This document shows positions 55,001 through 63,180 of a stretch of 64,000 nt of DNA, piece by piece (the stretch's first letter is position 1; every line of letters starts with the position of its first letter). The position numbers and the translations under genes are program-made. Source of the stretch: Streptomyces sp. NBC_01716 (GTDB lineage: Bacteria > Actinomycetota > Actinomycetes > Streptomycetales > Streptomycetaceae); assembly GCF_036248275.1 (NCBI RefSeq), contig NZ_CP109181.1:1178001-1242000 (forward strand). Reading direction: 5' to 3'. The notes beneath the pieces are model-generated. The model saw nothing but the letters and a program-made list of their open reading frames with translations. It was not told the DNA's origin and did no database searches.

Positions 55001-55519
55001 GCGTCGTCGGGCGGTACGGGCGGGACCATCGAGTTCCGCAACGGCTCGCCGACCGGCCCGCTGATGGGCTCGGTCACCGTCCCGAACACCGGCAACTGGA
55101 CCAACTTCATCTCGCCGACCACAGCGCTCAGGCCGGTCGGCGGCACGGTGAAGATGTACGTGGTCTTCAGCAACCCCGACTGGAAGCCGGACGGCCAGGA
55201 CGTGCTGTCTCTGGACTGGCTGCGCTTCAACGGCCGCGGGGTCGAGAAGAAGCCGGGCACCGGTGTCACGGTCAACACGACCAAGGAGGAGGGCAACGCA
55301 CCGCTCGCGGTCCAGCTGACCAGCACGGTGAAGCTCGCCGATGACCGGTCCGTCGCCTCGTACAGCTGGAACTTCGGCGACAACAGCAAGCCCACCGGCG
55401 AGCAGGGTGCGAGCGCGACCCACACCTACACACGGCCGGGCGCGTACACGGCGCATCTGACGGTCACGGACGACAAGGGCGACACGACGACCGGCGCCGT
55501 CGAGATCACCGCGCGCTGA
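52025..55519 (+). CDS. Secreted ThuA / PQQ-dependent sugar dehydrogenase-like / PKD / CBM6 protein
   Basis: This 1164-residue exported protein has a signal peptide (to about residue 47) and a ThuA-like domain (48-275, YRVLVFSKVTNFEHESIQAG, GGGWVGLHAAS). A glucose/sorbosone dehydrogenase-like propeller follows (about 286-720, DGLIGLTLDPDFAENNWLY, GSLAFDKDGDLYIATGDN). A PKD domain (735-820), a CBM6-like carbohydrate-binding module (935-1070) and a second PKD (1080-1164, SYSWNFGDNS) complete it. It probably binds a glycan outside the cell and oxidises a sugar. The actual substrate is not predictable and PQQ use is inferred from the fold. The start is GTG 52025. Confidence 0.88.
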   Translation: MRSRPPDRSPLRIGRSRGALTPFTVVLALLALVLGLGVASPPPAEAAPYRVLVFSKVTNFEHESIQAGIDGIKKLGAENGFEVEASDDAGVFTDASLGRFQAIVFNNTNSTPESGDLLDAPQRAALQKFVRAGGGWVGLHAASASERDWDWYEGLTGAIFDKHPAIQTGRVKVLDQAHPSTKGLPELWERTEEWYNWRTNPTGKVHTLAQIKVNDGITGLDEGVDHPWSWCQNYDGGRSWFTAGGHDASSFQEENFLKHLLGGIQWAAGNKPGDCSATKTGSFKRTQLATDLSDPYELAVTPDRRVIYIQRTGKLQVLDQATMQTTTALDFDYSLKMTEQSDGLIGLTLDPDFAENNWLYLLHSDKEKKQINLSRYTLTGNTVDPASEKLILEIPTDRDEQRANVHMAGSLAFDKDGDLYIATGDNTDPFVSDNFTPIDERPGRQVFDAQRSAANTNDLRGKVLRITPEDDGTYTVPEGNLFAPGTEKTRPEVYAMGLRNVFRITTDPKTGVLLVGDYGPDSRSADPNRGPEGTVEFNRVPKAANLGWPYCIGANTPFNDYDFATKVSGPKFDCAKPVNESPNNTGLRELPPAVPATVPYQYSGSPQFPEVGGGGAPMSGPVYDYDPDNPSPTKFPEYFDSKWFAFDLGQNWFKTFSVQQKDQEFTDPRFPDAKAGDIQSINKIFTDMKFNQLFESEFGPDGSMYVIDFGVGSGAGRTGVINQGTAIYRIDYTGDGQLPTAKISATSDTGPAPRSVKFSSAGSGLPGGKPVTYAWDFDGDGTVDSTKANPTHIYVDKGVFTARLTVTGPDKLSAQAGQEIVVGNTRPALTIQKAPDGGMFSLGDTVPFTVKVRDPEDGKSAEIDCGRVTVEGRLGHGTTLHPVQSKQGCAGEFTVPTNDEHANQDLFFRITASYKDDGGDGAPALTGTAVSNLKASYREGEFFSETGGDGGGVTIGARAEASGGRRVIEIEHGDWVAFDPVNLTGVQSVTVGASSGGTGGTIEFRNGSPTGPLMGSVTVPNTGNWTNFISPTTALRPVGGTVKMYVVFSNPDWKPDGQDVLSLDWLRFNGRGVEKKPGTGVTVNTTKEEGNAPLAVQLTSTVKLADDRSVASYSWNFGDNSKPTGEQGASATHTYTRPGAYTAHLTVTDDKGDTTTGAVEITAR

Positions 55520-55603
55520 CCCGGAGCAGTGGGCCGGGGCAGTGGGCCGGCGCAGTGAGTCGCAGCAACACGAGCCGCATTCGAGCGAGTTGAGAGAGGT
55601 CAC

Positions 55604-56518
55604 GTGAGCGTGAACGGAACACGAAGAGCGTTCCTGGGTACGGCGGCGGTGGGACTGGCCGCGGTGGGACTGGCGTCGACGGCGACGACCGCGTACGCGT
55701 CGGAGTCCGGCCGGGGCCACGGGCACGGACATGGGCACGGACATGGCCACGGCCGGCCCAAGCGCAAGATCCCGCGTTCGGGCATCGGTATGCACCTCTA
55801 CACGATGCGCTCCATCCTCGAAACGGACTTCGAGGGGACGCTGGAGCAGCTGGCGGACATCGGTTACGCGACGGTCGGCGTCAGCGGACGGTTCGGCCGC
55901 AACGCCGCGCAGATCCGCCAGGTGCTGGACGACGTCGGCCTCAAGGCGGTGCTGGAGCACGTCGGTTACGGCATCGTGGCGGGCACCGGTCTCCAGCAGG
56001 CCATCGCGGACGTCCACACGCTGGGCGGCGAGTGGGTCGTCGTACCGAGCCTGCCGGGCGAGATGCACACCCCCGCCGGCTACCGCGAGGCGGCGGCGGC
56101 GATGAACAGGGCGGGCCGCGTGGCACGTGAGTCGGGTCTGGGCCCGGTTCTCTTCCACAACCACGACGCGGACCACAAGGTGGTCGACGGCGAGGTCCTG
56201 TACGACATCCTGCTCAACGAGACCGACCCCGAGTATGTCGGCTTCGAACTGGACCTCTACTGGGCCGCGAAGGGCGGGGCGGATCCGCGCCGGCTGTTCG
56301 TGGAGGAGGGCCCGCGCTTCCCGGCGCTGCACGTCAAGGACATGGCCCCGAACGGCGACTTCGCGGACGTCGGCTCAGGCGTCCTGGACTTCGCCGAGAT
56401 GTTCGAGACGGCGCGCCGGGGCGGCGTACGGCAGTGGCTGGTCGAGCACGACTCGCCGAAGGACCCGATCGCCACGGCCCGCAACAGCTACCGCCACCTG
56501 TCGAGGCTGCGGTACTGA
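55604..56518 (+). CDS. Tat-exported sugar phosphate isomerase/epimerase-like TIM barrel
   Basis: This 304-residue protein has a twin-arginine signal TRRAFLGTAAVGLA, then a histidine-rich linker GHGHGHGHGHGHG (about residues 37-50), then a xylose-isomerase-like barrel: GIGMHLYTMRS, GYATVGVSGRFGRN, FHNHDADHKVVDG, FELDLYWAAKGG, LHVKDMAP and WLVEHDSP. Metal-binding residues sit in the His/Asp/Glu motifs. The linker could bind Zn or Ni or load metal. It follows the secreted dehydrogenase by 84 bp and probably shares its LacI control. The GTG start has AGAGAGG upstream. Confidence 0.88.
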   Translation: MSVNGTRRAFLGTAAVGLAAVGLASTATTAYASESGRGHGHGHGHGHGHGRPKRKIPRSGIGMHLYTMRSILETDFEGTLEQLADIGYATVGVSGRFGRNAAQIRQVLDDVGLKAVLEHVGYGIVAGTGLQQAIADVHTLGGEWVVVPSLPGEMHTPAGYREAAAAMNRAGRVARESGLGPVLFHNHDADHKVVDGEVLYDILLNETDPEYVGFELDLYWAAKGGADPRRLFVEEGPRFPALHVKDMAPNGDFADVGSGVLDFAEMFETARRGGVRQWLVEHDSPKDPIATARNSYRHLSRLRY

Positions 56519-56551
56519 GGCAGCCCCGTACGACCGGGGTAACCCCCGTAC

Positions 56552-56603
56552 GAGCACCGCACCCCCCGTCGGGCCTCACGGCCGGGCGGGGGGTGCGGTG
56601 CTC
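56552..56603. terminator. Bidirectional terminator between convergent genes
   Basis: GAGCACCGCACCCCCCG (56552-56568) pairs perfectly with CGGGGGGTGCGGTGCTC (56587-56603), a 17-bp stem. It lies between the stops of the isomerase-like gene and the GNAT gene. Confidence 0.85.
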
Positions 56604-56621
56604 TCAGGGGGCGCAGGCGGG

Positions 56622-57140
56622 TCAGCGGGGAGCCGCGTAACAGTGGACCTGGACGGTCTGGTCCGGCCCCCACCGCTGCTCGCCCGTCGCCATCAGCGTC
56701 CATCCCTGGCGTTCGTACAGAGCCGCGGCGGAGCGGTCGGAGGTCACCACGTCCAGCACCGGATGCAGCCCATGCCCGCGGGCCTCCCGGACCGCCTCGG
56801 CCAGCAGCAGCGCCCCGATCCCCTGGCCCCGGGCTTTCGGCGAGACGTACAGCCGGCTCACCACCGCCGTCTCCTCCGGGCTCGTGCCGGTGCGACCGCT
56901 CCAGAGATCGGGCGCGGCATCGCCGGGGCGGGCGCGGGACAGGCACAGGTGACCGGCGATCCGGCCGTCGAGCAGTGCCACCCACGCGGCGAGCGACTCG
57001 GGCGGCGCGAGCCAACCCGGGGGGTCCTGAGGCCAGTTGACGGGATATCCGTCGCTCTGGTGGACCTCGGCGAGCACGCGGACACACGCGTCGAGATCGG
57101 CGGCGTCGCGGTGCCTCACAGAGATACGTTCTTCGCTCAC
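56622..57140 (-). CDS. GNAT-family N-acetyltransferase
   Basis: This 172-residue acetyltransferase shows ISVRHRDAADLDACVRVLAEVH at the start and the acetyl-CoA-binding motif SRLYVSPKARGQGIGALLLAEA around residues 95-116. It ends with the LYERQGWTLMATGEQRW strand typical of the fold. The acceptor is unknown. GTG 57140 was chosen as start; TTG 57152 is an alternative four codons earlier, and neither has a good ribosome site. It is a single gene convergent with the sugar operon. Confidence 0.85.
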   Translation of the reverse strand: MSEERISVRHRDAADLDACVRVLAEVHQSDGYPVNWPQDPPGWLAPPESLAAWVALLDGRIAGHLCLSRARPGDAAPDLWSGRTGTSPEETAVVSRLYVSPKARGQGIGALLLAEAVREARGHGLHPVLDVVTSDRSAAALYERQGWTLMATGEQRWGPDQTVQVHCYAAPR

Positions 57141-57258
57141 CGGGGAAGCCAATCACAGCGCCTGCCTGCGGACACCCGGATATCCGGGGGCGACGGGAAC
57201 GGGCGGGGGCCGGCACGTCGCCAAGTCGTGCCGCCCCCCACCCGGTTCATGGGACCGG

Positions 57259-58128
57259 TCAGTCCTCGGCCGACGCCGCCCCCAGCAGCTCCCGGATGTG
57301 CGTGGTCGCCTCGCGGAACTCCGGCCTGGCCAGGGTCTCCACGTAGTCCCGCTCCGCCGGCAGCCCCACGTCGATGACCTCGGTGATGGTGCCCGGCCGC
57401 GGGCTCATCACCACGACCCGGTTCGCCAGATAGACGGCCTCCGAGATGGAGTGCGTGACCAGCAGTACGGTCGTGCCGGTCTCCCGCCAGATGCGGTTGA
57501 GCTCCATGTTCATCTGCTCGCGCGTCAGCGCGTCGAGCGCGCCGAACGGCTCGTCCATCAAGAGCACCGGCGGCTGGTGCAGCAGCGCCCGGCACAGGGC
57601 CACCCGCTGCTGCATCCCGCCGGACAGCTCGTGCGGATAGGCGTCCTCGAAGCCTCCGAGGCCGGTCATCCGGATGAGTTCGTCCGCGCGGTCGCGCGCC
57701 ACCACGTTAGGCATCCGGCGCACCTCGGCCTGGAGCAGGATGTTGCGCCGCGCGGTGCGCCACTCCAGCAGGGCGGCCCGCTGGAAGACGTAACCGATGT
57801 CGGGCCGTGGCCCGTCGACCTGCTCACCGTGCAGCCGTACGTCACCGGCGGACGCCTTCAGCAGGCCGGCGACCAGCTTGAGCAGTGTCGACTTGCCGCA
57901 GCCCGAGGGGCCGACGATCGCCACGAACTCGCCCATCGGCACATCGAGCGACACGTCCCGCAGGGCGGTGACGTCGCGGTCCTTCGTACGGAAGCGGACA
58001 GCGACATCGGCCAGCGAGACCGCCGCCGTGCCGTCGGCGCCCGCGCCGTCCTTCGGTCCGTCGTCCTTGCTGAGACTGGTCTTGCTCACGCCATGCTCCC
58101 GGAGAGTCGCTTCCCTGGGCATCGTCAT
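57259..58128 (-). CDS. ABC importer ATPase, SsuB/TauB type
   Basis: This 289-residue ATPase has Walker A GPSGCGKSTLLK, the Q-loop in DIGYVFQRAALLEWRT, signature ELSGGMQQRVALCRAL, Walker B VLLMDEPFGALDALTR and the H-loop LLVTHSISEAVYLA. The sequence around these is typical of nitrate/sulfonate/taurine/pyrimidine-precursor importers. ATG 58128 overlaps the binding-protein stop (ATGA), while ATG 58122 has GAAGGG at better spacing and may be the true start. It is the last gene of the three-gene importer operon. Confidence 0.92.
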   Translation of the reverse strand: MTMPREATLREHGVSKTSLSKDDGPKDGAGADGTAAVSLADVAVRFRTKDRDVTALRDVSLDVPMGEFVAIVGPSGCGKSTLLKLVAGLLKASAGDVRLHGEQVDGPRPDIGYVFQRAALLEWRTARRNILLQAEVRRMPNVVARDRADELIRMTGLGGFEDAYPHELSGGMQQRVALCRALLHQPPVLLMDEPFGALDALTREQMNMELNRIWRETGTTVLLVTHSISEAVYLANRVVVMSPRPGTITEVIDVGLPAERDYVETLARPEFREATTHIRELLGAASAED

Positions 58129-59141
58129 CCCTTCAGTGCCGAACTGTCCCAGTAGTCCGAGGGAGCCTTCGGGTTCTTCACGAGACCGGCCTCGGCGAAG
58201 ACGTCGATGGTCGCCTGCCAGTCGGCCTCGGTGTTGAGCCCGGGAGCCTTGCCCTGGGTGGACTCGGTGTGCAGCAGCGTCATCGTCGTCGCGAACTGCT
58301 CGGTCAGTACGGCCTTCGGCGGCAGCTGCTCCGACGCGCCCTCCATGGCGGCGACGGCGGGCTCCGGCGCCTTCTCGGCCGCGGCCCACGCCTCGCTGAC
58401 CGCCGCGGTCATGCGCTTGGTGAGGTCGGCGTCCGACTGAAGGATCTTCTGGCCGGCGATCAGACCGTTGGAGTAGAAGTTGAGCCCGTTCTCCGAGAAG
58501 CGCAGGTACTCGACGTCCTTCTTGGCCTTGTCCGCCATGGTCGGGCCCTGGTCGCTCGCGTAGCCGAGCAGCGCGTCCGTCTTGCCGGAGATCACCGCGG
58601 CGATCTTGCCCGCCGGGTCGGTGTTCTGGATCTTGACGTCCGACAGCTTGAGGTTGTTCTTCTCCAGGAAGATCGGGAACGTCTTGGTGAGCGCGTCACC
58701 GGCCGTGCCCGCGACCGTCTTGCCCTTGATGTCGGCGGGCGTCTTGATGTTCTGGTCGCTGAAGAACTGCACGGACGACGGCGTCGTCTGGAGCATCACG
58801 CCGAGGCTCTTGACGTTGACGCCCTGGTCGACGCCGCTCAGCACGGCGGGGGTGTCCGCCCAGCCGAAGTCGGTCTGCCCGGCGGCGGTCGCCTGGACGG
58901 TCTTCTGGGAGCCCTGGCCCGCCCTGATCTCCAGGTCGATGCCGTGCTTCTCGAAGATCTTCTCCTTGACGCCGTAGTAGAACGGCGCGTGTTCGCCGTA
59001 CGGGTACCAGTTGAGCGTCAGCGTCACCTTGTCGAGCTTCTTGCCCGAGTCGCTGGTGCTGGTGTCGTCGCCGTCCTCGCCGCAGGCGGTGGCGACCAGA
59101 AGAAGCGGCACGAGGCCGATCAGGAGTCTGCGGGAGTGCAT
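58125..59141 (-). CDS. ABC importer binding lipoprotein (NMT1/SsuA-like)
   Basis: This 338-residue lipoprotein has lipobox LLVATAC with Cys20. The NMT1/THI5-SsuA fold follows: KVTLTLNWYPYGEHAPFYYGV, GSQKTVQATAAGQTDFGWADT, and KGKTVAGTAGDALTKTFPIFL. The NWYPYGEHAPFYYG segment resembles binding proteins for thiamine-pyrimidine precursors, aliphatic sulfonates and riboflavin-like ligands, so the ligand stays open. It lies between permease and ATPase genes and is probably LacI-controlled through the site at 60128. GAAGGG precedes the ATG. Confidence 0.9.
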   Translation of the reverse strand: MHSRRLLIGLVPLLLVATACGEDGDDTSTSDSGKKLDKVTLTLNWYPYGEHAPFYYGVKEKIFEKHGIDLEIRAGQGSQKTVQATAAGQTDFGWADTPAVLSGVDQGVNVKSLGVMLQTTPSSVQFFSDQNIKTPADIKGKTVAGTAGDALTKTFPIFLEKNNLKLSDVKIQNTDPAGKIAAVISGKTDALLGYASDQGPTMADKAKKDVEYLRFSENGLNFYSNGLIAGQKILQSDADLTKRMTAAVSEAWAAAEKAPEPAVAAMEGASEQLPPKAVLTEQFATTMTLLHTESTQGKAPGLNTEADWQATIDVFAEAGLVKNPKAPSDYWDSSALKG

Positions 59142-59170
59142 GGCTGGCCCTTCTCGGAGGGGAGGTCTCA

Positions 59171-60034
59171 TCAGAACGAGGTCGTGACGTTGTTGTCCCG
59201 GCGGCTGGCGTGCCAGGGCAGGAGCAGCTTCTCGGCGATCTCGACCAGGACGAACAGGACGACGCCGATCAGTGACATGACGAGCAGGCCCGCGAACAGC
59301 ATCGGGGTGTCGAGGTTTCCGTTGGCCTGGAGGATCACATAGCCCAGCCCCTCGTTGGCCCCGACGAACTCGCCCACGACCGCGCCGGTGACCGCGAGCG
59401 TCACCGCGACCTTGAGGCCCGAGAACAGATGCGGCAGCGAGGCGGGGAAGCGGATCTTGACGAAGGTCTGCCACGGCTTCGCCCCCATCGTCGCGGACAG
59501 TTGGAGCATCTCGGGGTCGACCGCCTTGAGGCCGGTGACCATGGAGATCACCACCGGGAAGAAGGCGATGAGGACCGCGATGAGGACCTTCGGCGTGATA
59601 CCGAAGCCGAGCCACACGACGAACAGCGGCGCGATGGCGATCTTCGGTACGACCTGGGCGAACAGCAGGATCGGGTAGAGGGTCTTCTCGACGGTCGACG
59701 AGTAGACCATCACGACCGCCGCGAGCACCCCGACGACGACGGCGATGAGGAAGCCGAGCAGGGTCTCGTAGGTGGTCACCCACGTGTGTTCCCAGATGTA
59801 ACTGGTCTGGCCCGTCAGCACGTCCAGGGTCGCCCCGGGTGAGGGGACGAGATAGGGCTCGACCAGCTCGGCCGCGGCGATGGCCCACCACGCGACGAAG
59901 CACGCGAGCAGCAGCACGACGGGCCGCCAGCTGGTCTCGACGGCCTTGCCGAACCGCTCCCCCGCTCCTGGCCTGTTGCGTGTGGCGACTCCCGCGATCT
60001 CTTTGGTCGGTCCCGGCATGACACTCTGGCTCAC
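59171..60034 (-). CDS. ABC importer permease, SsuC/TauC type
   Basis: This 287-residue permease has about six transmembrane helices and the EAA-like loop LQLSATMGAKPWQTFVKIRFPASLPHLFSGL. Its end, GEFVGANEGLGYVILQANG, is standard in the sulfonate/nitrate family. The start is GTG 60034 with GAGGAG seven bases upstream. It is the first gene of the operon and diverges from lacI across a 218-bp region containing the LacI palindrome. Confidence 0.92.
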   Translation of the reverse strand: MSQSVMPGPTKEIAGVATRNRPGAGERFGKAVETSWRPVVLLLACFVAWWAIAAAELVEPYLVPSPGATLDVLTGQTSYIWEHTWVTTYETLLGFLIAVVVGVLAAVVMVYSSTVEKTLYPILLFAQVVPKIAIAPLFVVWLGFGITPKVLIAVLIAFFPVVISMVTGLKAVDPEMLQLSATMGAKPWQTFVKIRFPASLPHLFSGLKVAVTLAVTGAVVGEFVGANEGLGYVILQANGNLDTPMLFAGLLVMSLIGVVLFVLVEIAEKLLLPWHASRRDNNVTTSF

Positions 60035-60127
60035 AGTGAACTCCTCGGGAATCAGGAGCGGTTACTCAACGCTGTCCGATCCTCTGCTGTACCGGTTGCC
60101 GTTCTGCCGTACCGGAAGAAGCGCTTT

Positions 60128-60143
60128 CAGAAAGCGCTTTCTG
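60128..60143. promoter_or_regulatory. LacI-type operator between importer and lacI
   Basis: CAGAAAGCGCTTTCTG is a perfect 16-bp palindrome. A partial second copy, GAAGCGCTTTC, overlaps its left side (60118-60128), so two repressor dimers may bind. It shares GAAAGCGCTTTC with the site at 51974. Confidence 0.8.
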
Positions 60144-60252
60144 GTAAGGTGATCGCCACGCTAATGACTGCTTGTCCGAACGGTCAATAGGTCGTCCGGA
60201 AGTTTCCGGGGCCCGCCAAGGGACCTGCCGCCACGGCAACTCGGGGGCCGAC

Positions 60253-61341
60253 GTGAGTGAACGGGAAGCACGGGTCCATGTGACGCTCGACGTCGTGGCC
60301 CGGCGTGCGGGGGTCTCGCTGGCGACCGCGTCCAGGGCGTTGAACGGCACGACACGTGTCCGGGACGAGCTTCGTGAACGGGTGCGCGCGGCAGCGGATT
60401 TGCTCGGTTACATCCCCAACGCACATGCCCAGGCGCTCGCCAGCTCGTCGAGCAACACGGTCGGGCTGATCTGCCACGACGTGGGTGACCCGTACTTCGC
60501 CGCTATCGCCGACGGTGTGATGCGGGCTGCGGCCGAACAGGACGTTCTGGTCATGCTCGCGAGCACGTTCCGCGAACCGGCGCGGGAGATCGAGTACGTC
60601 TCCATCCTCCGCGCCCAGCGCGCCCGCGCCATCCTGCTGATCGGCTCCGGCTTCCAGGACCGCACCTGGGAACGGGCGTTGGGCGCGGAGCTGGACCCGT
60701 ACATCCGCGCGGGCGGCCGGGTGGCCGTCGTCAGCCGGCACCGCAGCGTCCGCGCCGACGCCGTCCTGCCGGAGAACCGCGCGGGCGCCGCGAAGCTCGC
60801 CCGCGCGCTGCTGGCGCTCGGCCACCGGCGGTTCGCCGTGCTGAGCGGGCCGCCCGAACTCACCACCGTCGCCGACCGGTTGGCGGGCTTCCGCGAGGGC
60901 CTGGCCGAGGCGGGGATCACACTCGGCCCCGAATGTGTCGTAGAAGGCGCTTTCACCCGCGACGGCGGTTATGCGGCGGCCCGCGAACTCCTCACCCGTG
61001 CCACCCGCCCCACCTGTGTCTTCGGCGTGACCGACGTGATGGCGGTGGGAGCGCTCGCCGCTTTCCGGGAGGCAGGCATCGAGGTCCCCGGGGACATCTC
61101 GCTCGCGGGCTTCGACGACATCCCGCTCGTACGGGAGTTGACTCCCCCGCTCACCACCGTCGCCCTGCCGCTGACCGCCATGGGGCAGCATGCCATCTCG
61201 CTGGCGCTGCGCGAGCCGCGCGGGGAGCGGTCGCGGGTGCTGAGGGTGGGCGGCGAGGTGGTGCTGCGCGCCAGCACGGCGCCGCCGCCGGGCGGTGCGG
61301 GGGACGCGGGTGCGACGGTAGACGGAGGAGAGGTCACGTGA
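60253..61341 (+). CDS. LacI-family transcriptional regulator
   Basis: This 362-residue regulator has the LacI HTH and hinge (VTLDVVARRAGVSLATASRALNG to LGYIPNAHAQALAS, about residues 9-62). A periplasmic-binding-protein-like sensor domain follows (NTVGLICHDVGDPYFAAIADGV, GITDV-like VFGVTDVMAVGAL, LAGFDDIPLVRELTPPLTTV). The start is GTG 60253. It overlaps the next gene by four bases (GTGA). Palindromic sites before the importer and before the ThuA operon are the likely targets, with a sugar or the importer's ligand as inducer. Confidence 0.92.
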   Translation: MSEREARVHVTLDVVARRAGVSLATASRALNGTTRVRDELRERVRAAADLLGYIPNAHAQALASSSSNTVGLICHDVGDPYFAAIADGVMRAAAEQDVLVMLASTFREPAREIEYVSILRAQRARAILLIGSGFQDRTWERALGAELDPYIRAGGRVAVVSRHRSVRADAVLPENRAGAAKLARALLALGHRRFAVLSGPPELTTVADRLAGFREGLAEAGITLGPECVVEGAFTRDGGYAAARELLTRATRPTCVFGVTDVMAVGALAAFREAGIEVPGDISLAGFDDIPLVRELTPPLTTVALPLTAMGQHAISLALREPRGERSRVLRVGGEVVLRASTAPPPGGAGDAGATVDGGEVT

Positions 61342-62498
61342 GAGACGATCTGGCCGGGCTCAGGATCGACCGCGTCGAGACGTTCGCCGTCGAACTGCCC
61401 ACCCACCGCTCCTTCGGCGTCGCCGGCGGCTCCGTGGCCGTCGCCGGGAAACCGTCCGTCCGGATTTTGGTCCGGGTCGGTGCGGACGGGGCGTACGGAT
61501 GGGGTGAGGCGACGCCCATCCCCGCCTGGACGTACGAGACCGCCGAGTCCATCGTGACCACGATCGACCGCTATCTGGCGCCGGCGATCATCGGCACACC
61601 CGGGTGGAATCTGGACGCCGTCGACACCGCCTTCGACCGGGCTGTCAACCGTGGCCTGACCATCGGCGCACCCCTCGCCAAGAGCGCCGTGGACGTGGCG
61701 CTGCACGATCTGCTCGGCCGGGCGGCGGGCGTGCCGCTCGGTGTTCTGTGGGGGCAGCGCCGGACCCCGAGCGTCGAGCTGGGCTGGATCGTCTCGGGCC
61801 AGTCGCCCGCCGAGGTGGGTGACAGCGTCGCCGAGGGCAGGGACGAGGGATACCGCGCCTTCAAGGTCAAGATCGGTCTGCACGACGAGGACACCGACGC
61901 GGCGGTCGTGGCCGCCGTCCGGGAACACGCCCCGGACGCGCCGCTCTGGGTCGACGCGAATCAGGCGTACACGGTTCCGGTCGCCCTGCGGATGGCCCGC
62001 CGCCTCGACGCGCTCGGGGTCACCGCCTTCGAACAGCCCCTGCCCGCCAACGACATCGCCGGGCTGCGGCGGCTGCGGGACGTCTCGGCCGTACCGGTGG
62101 CGCTCGACGAGAGCCTGCGGCATCCGAGCGATCTGGCGACCTTCGTCCGACTCGGCGCGGTCGATGTCGCGATCGCCAAGGTCCAGCGCAGCGGCGGCCT
62201 CACGCTCTCCCGGCGGCTCTGCTCGCTCGCCGAGGACTGCGGGGTCGAGCTGATGGGGTCGGGGCTCACCGAGTCGGACCTGGGACTGGCCGCCTCGCTG
62301 CATCTGTTCGCGGCGTACGGCATCACGACCCCGGTCGACCTCAACGGCCGCCAGTTCATCGGCTCGCCGTACGCGGGTGGGACCGTGCGGGTCGAGAACG
62401 GGACCGCGTGGGTGCCCGAGGGGCCGGGTCTCGGTGTGGAGGTGGACGAGTCGGTGGTACGCGAACTGGCCGTCGACGTACTGGAACACCGTGACTGA
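61338..62498 (+). CDS. Enolase-superfamily enzyme (mandelate racemase / muconate lactonizing type)
   Basis: This 386-residue protein has the MR/MLE layout. An N-terminal capping domain (RIDRVETFAVELPTHRSFG, GWGEATPIPAWTYE) precedes a barrel with the KxK base FKVKIG (Lys176, Lys178) and the metal ligands Asp206 (WVDANQAY), Glu232 (FEQPLP) and Asp257 (ALDESL). A further Lys lies in AIAKVQRSGG. KxK opposite a Lys is shared by cycloisomerases and dipeptide epimerases, so the reaction is proton abstraction next to a carboxylate. Co-expression with lacI makes it part of the same catabolic regulon. The GTG start overlaps the lacI stop. Confidence 0.88.
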   Translation: MRDDLAGLRIDRVETFAVELPTHRSFGVAGGSVAVAGKPSVRILVRVGADGAYGWGEATPIPAWTYETAESIVTTIDRYLAPAIIGTPGWNLDAVDTAFDRAVNRGLTIGAPLAKSAVDVALHDLLGRAAGVPLGVLWGQRRTPSVELGWIVSGQSPAEVGDSVAEGRDEGYRAFKVKIGLHDEDTDAAVVAAVREHAPDAPLWVDANQAYTVPVALRMARRLDALGVTAFEQPLPANDIAGLRRLRDVSAVPVALDESLRHPSDLATFVRLGAVDVAIAKVQRSGGLTLSRRLCSLAEDCGVELMGSGLTESDLGLAASLHLFAAYGITTPVDLNGRQFIGSPYAGGTVRVENGTAWVPEGPGLGVEVDESVVRELAVDVLEHRD

Positions 62499-62538
62499 CC
62501 ATGCACGACGCCGAATTGACGGCCCGTCAGATGTCTGA

Positions 62539-63180
62539 TCACGCCGCCCCGTCGTCCGGGCCGATACCGCTCGGCACGGGGGTGCCGGGCACATCGTCCA
62601 CCGGGACGGCGGTGAGCAGGTGCTGGACGAGTGTGACGAGCGTGCGGATGCCGGAGCTGGCGATGCGCGCGTCGCATATCACCACCGGCACGTCCGGCCT
62701 GAGGTCGATGGCCGCCCGGACCTCCTCGGGGTCGTAACGGAAGCCGCCGTCGAACTCGTTGACGGCGACGACGAATCCGATGCCGCGCTGCTCGAAGAAG
62801 TCCACGGCGGAGAAGGAGTTCTCCAGCCGTCTGGTGTCGGCGAGGACGATCGCGCCGAGGGCGCCCTGGGAGAGCTCGTCCCACATGAACCAGAACCGTT
62901 CCTGGCCGGGGGTGCCGAAGAGGTAGAGCACATGGCGCTCGTCGAGGGTTATCCGGCCGAAGTCCATCGCGACGGTGGTCGATCTCTTCAGCTCGACTCC
63001 CGTCAGATCGTCCGTCTCGGCCCCGACCTGCGTCAGCAGCTCCTCGGTGTTCAGCGGTGCGATCTCGCTGACCGATCCCACGAATGTCGTCTTGCCCACG
63101 CCGAAGCCGCCGGCCACCAGGACCTTGAGCGCGGTCGGGAAGGGGGTGGGAAAGCAGTCAGAGCTGTCGTCGTAGGCCAT
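62539..63180 (-). CDS. cvnD: Conservon small GTPase (CvnD type)
   Basis: This 213-residue Ras-like GTPase has P-loop GGFGVGKTTF (residues 24-33), switch YLFGTPGQERFWFMWDEL and guanine motif VAVNEFDGG. This is the fourth protein of Streptomyces conservons, membrane-associated switch modules with a kinase-like CvnA, roadblock CvnB and DUF742 CvnC. ATG 63180 is preferred because GGAGG lies nine bases upstream. It overlaps the DUF742 gene by 23 bases. Confidence 0.92.
   Translation of the reverse strand: MAYDDSSDCFPTPFPTALKVLVAGGFGVGKTTFVGSVSEIAPLNTEELLTQVGAETDDLTGVELKRSTTVAMDFGRITLDERHVLYLFGTPGQERFWFMWDELSQGALGAIVLADTRRLENSFSAVDFFEQRGIGFVVAVNEFDGGFRYDPEEVRAAIDLRPDVPVVICDARIASSGIRTLVTLVQHLLTAVPVDDVPGTPVPSGIGPDDGAA

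Noticed and set aside
55700..55760. The GGGCAC/GGACAT repeats in the isomerase gene as a non-coding repeat element
   Set aside because: They are in frame and simply encode the His-Gly linker, so they are described with the protein.
51971..56332. A 1453-codon minus-strand open frame across the secreted dehydrogenase and isomerase genes
   Set aside because: Same antisense artefact. The opposite strand has signal peptides, PKD and barrel motifs and a sensible operon structure.
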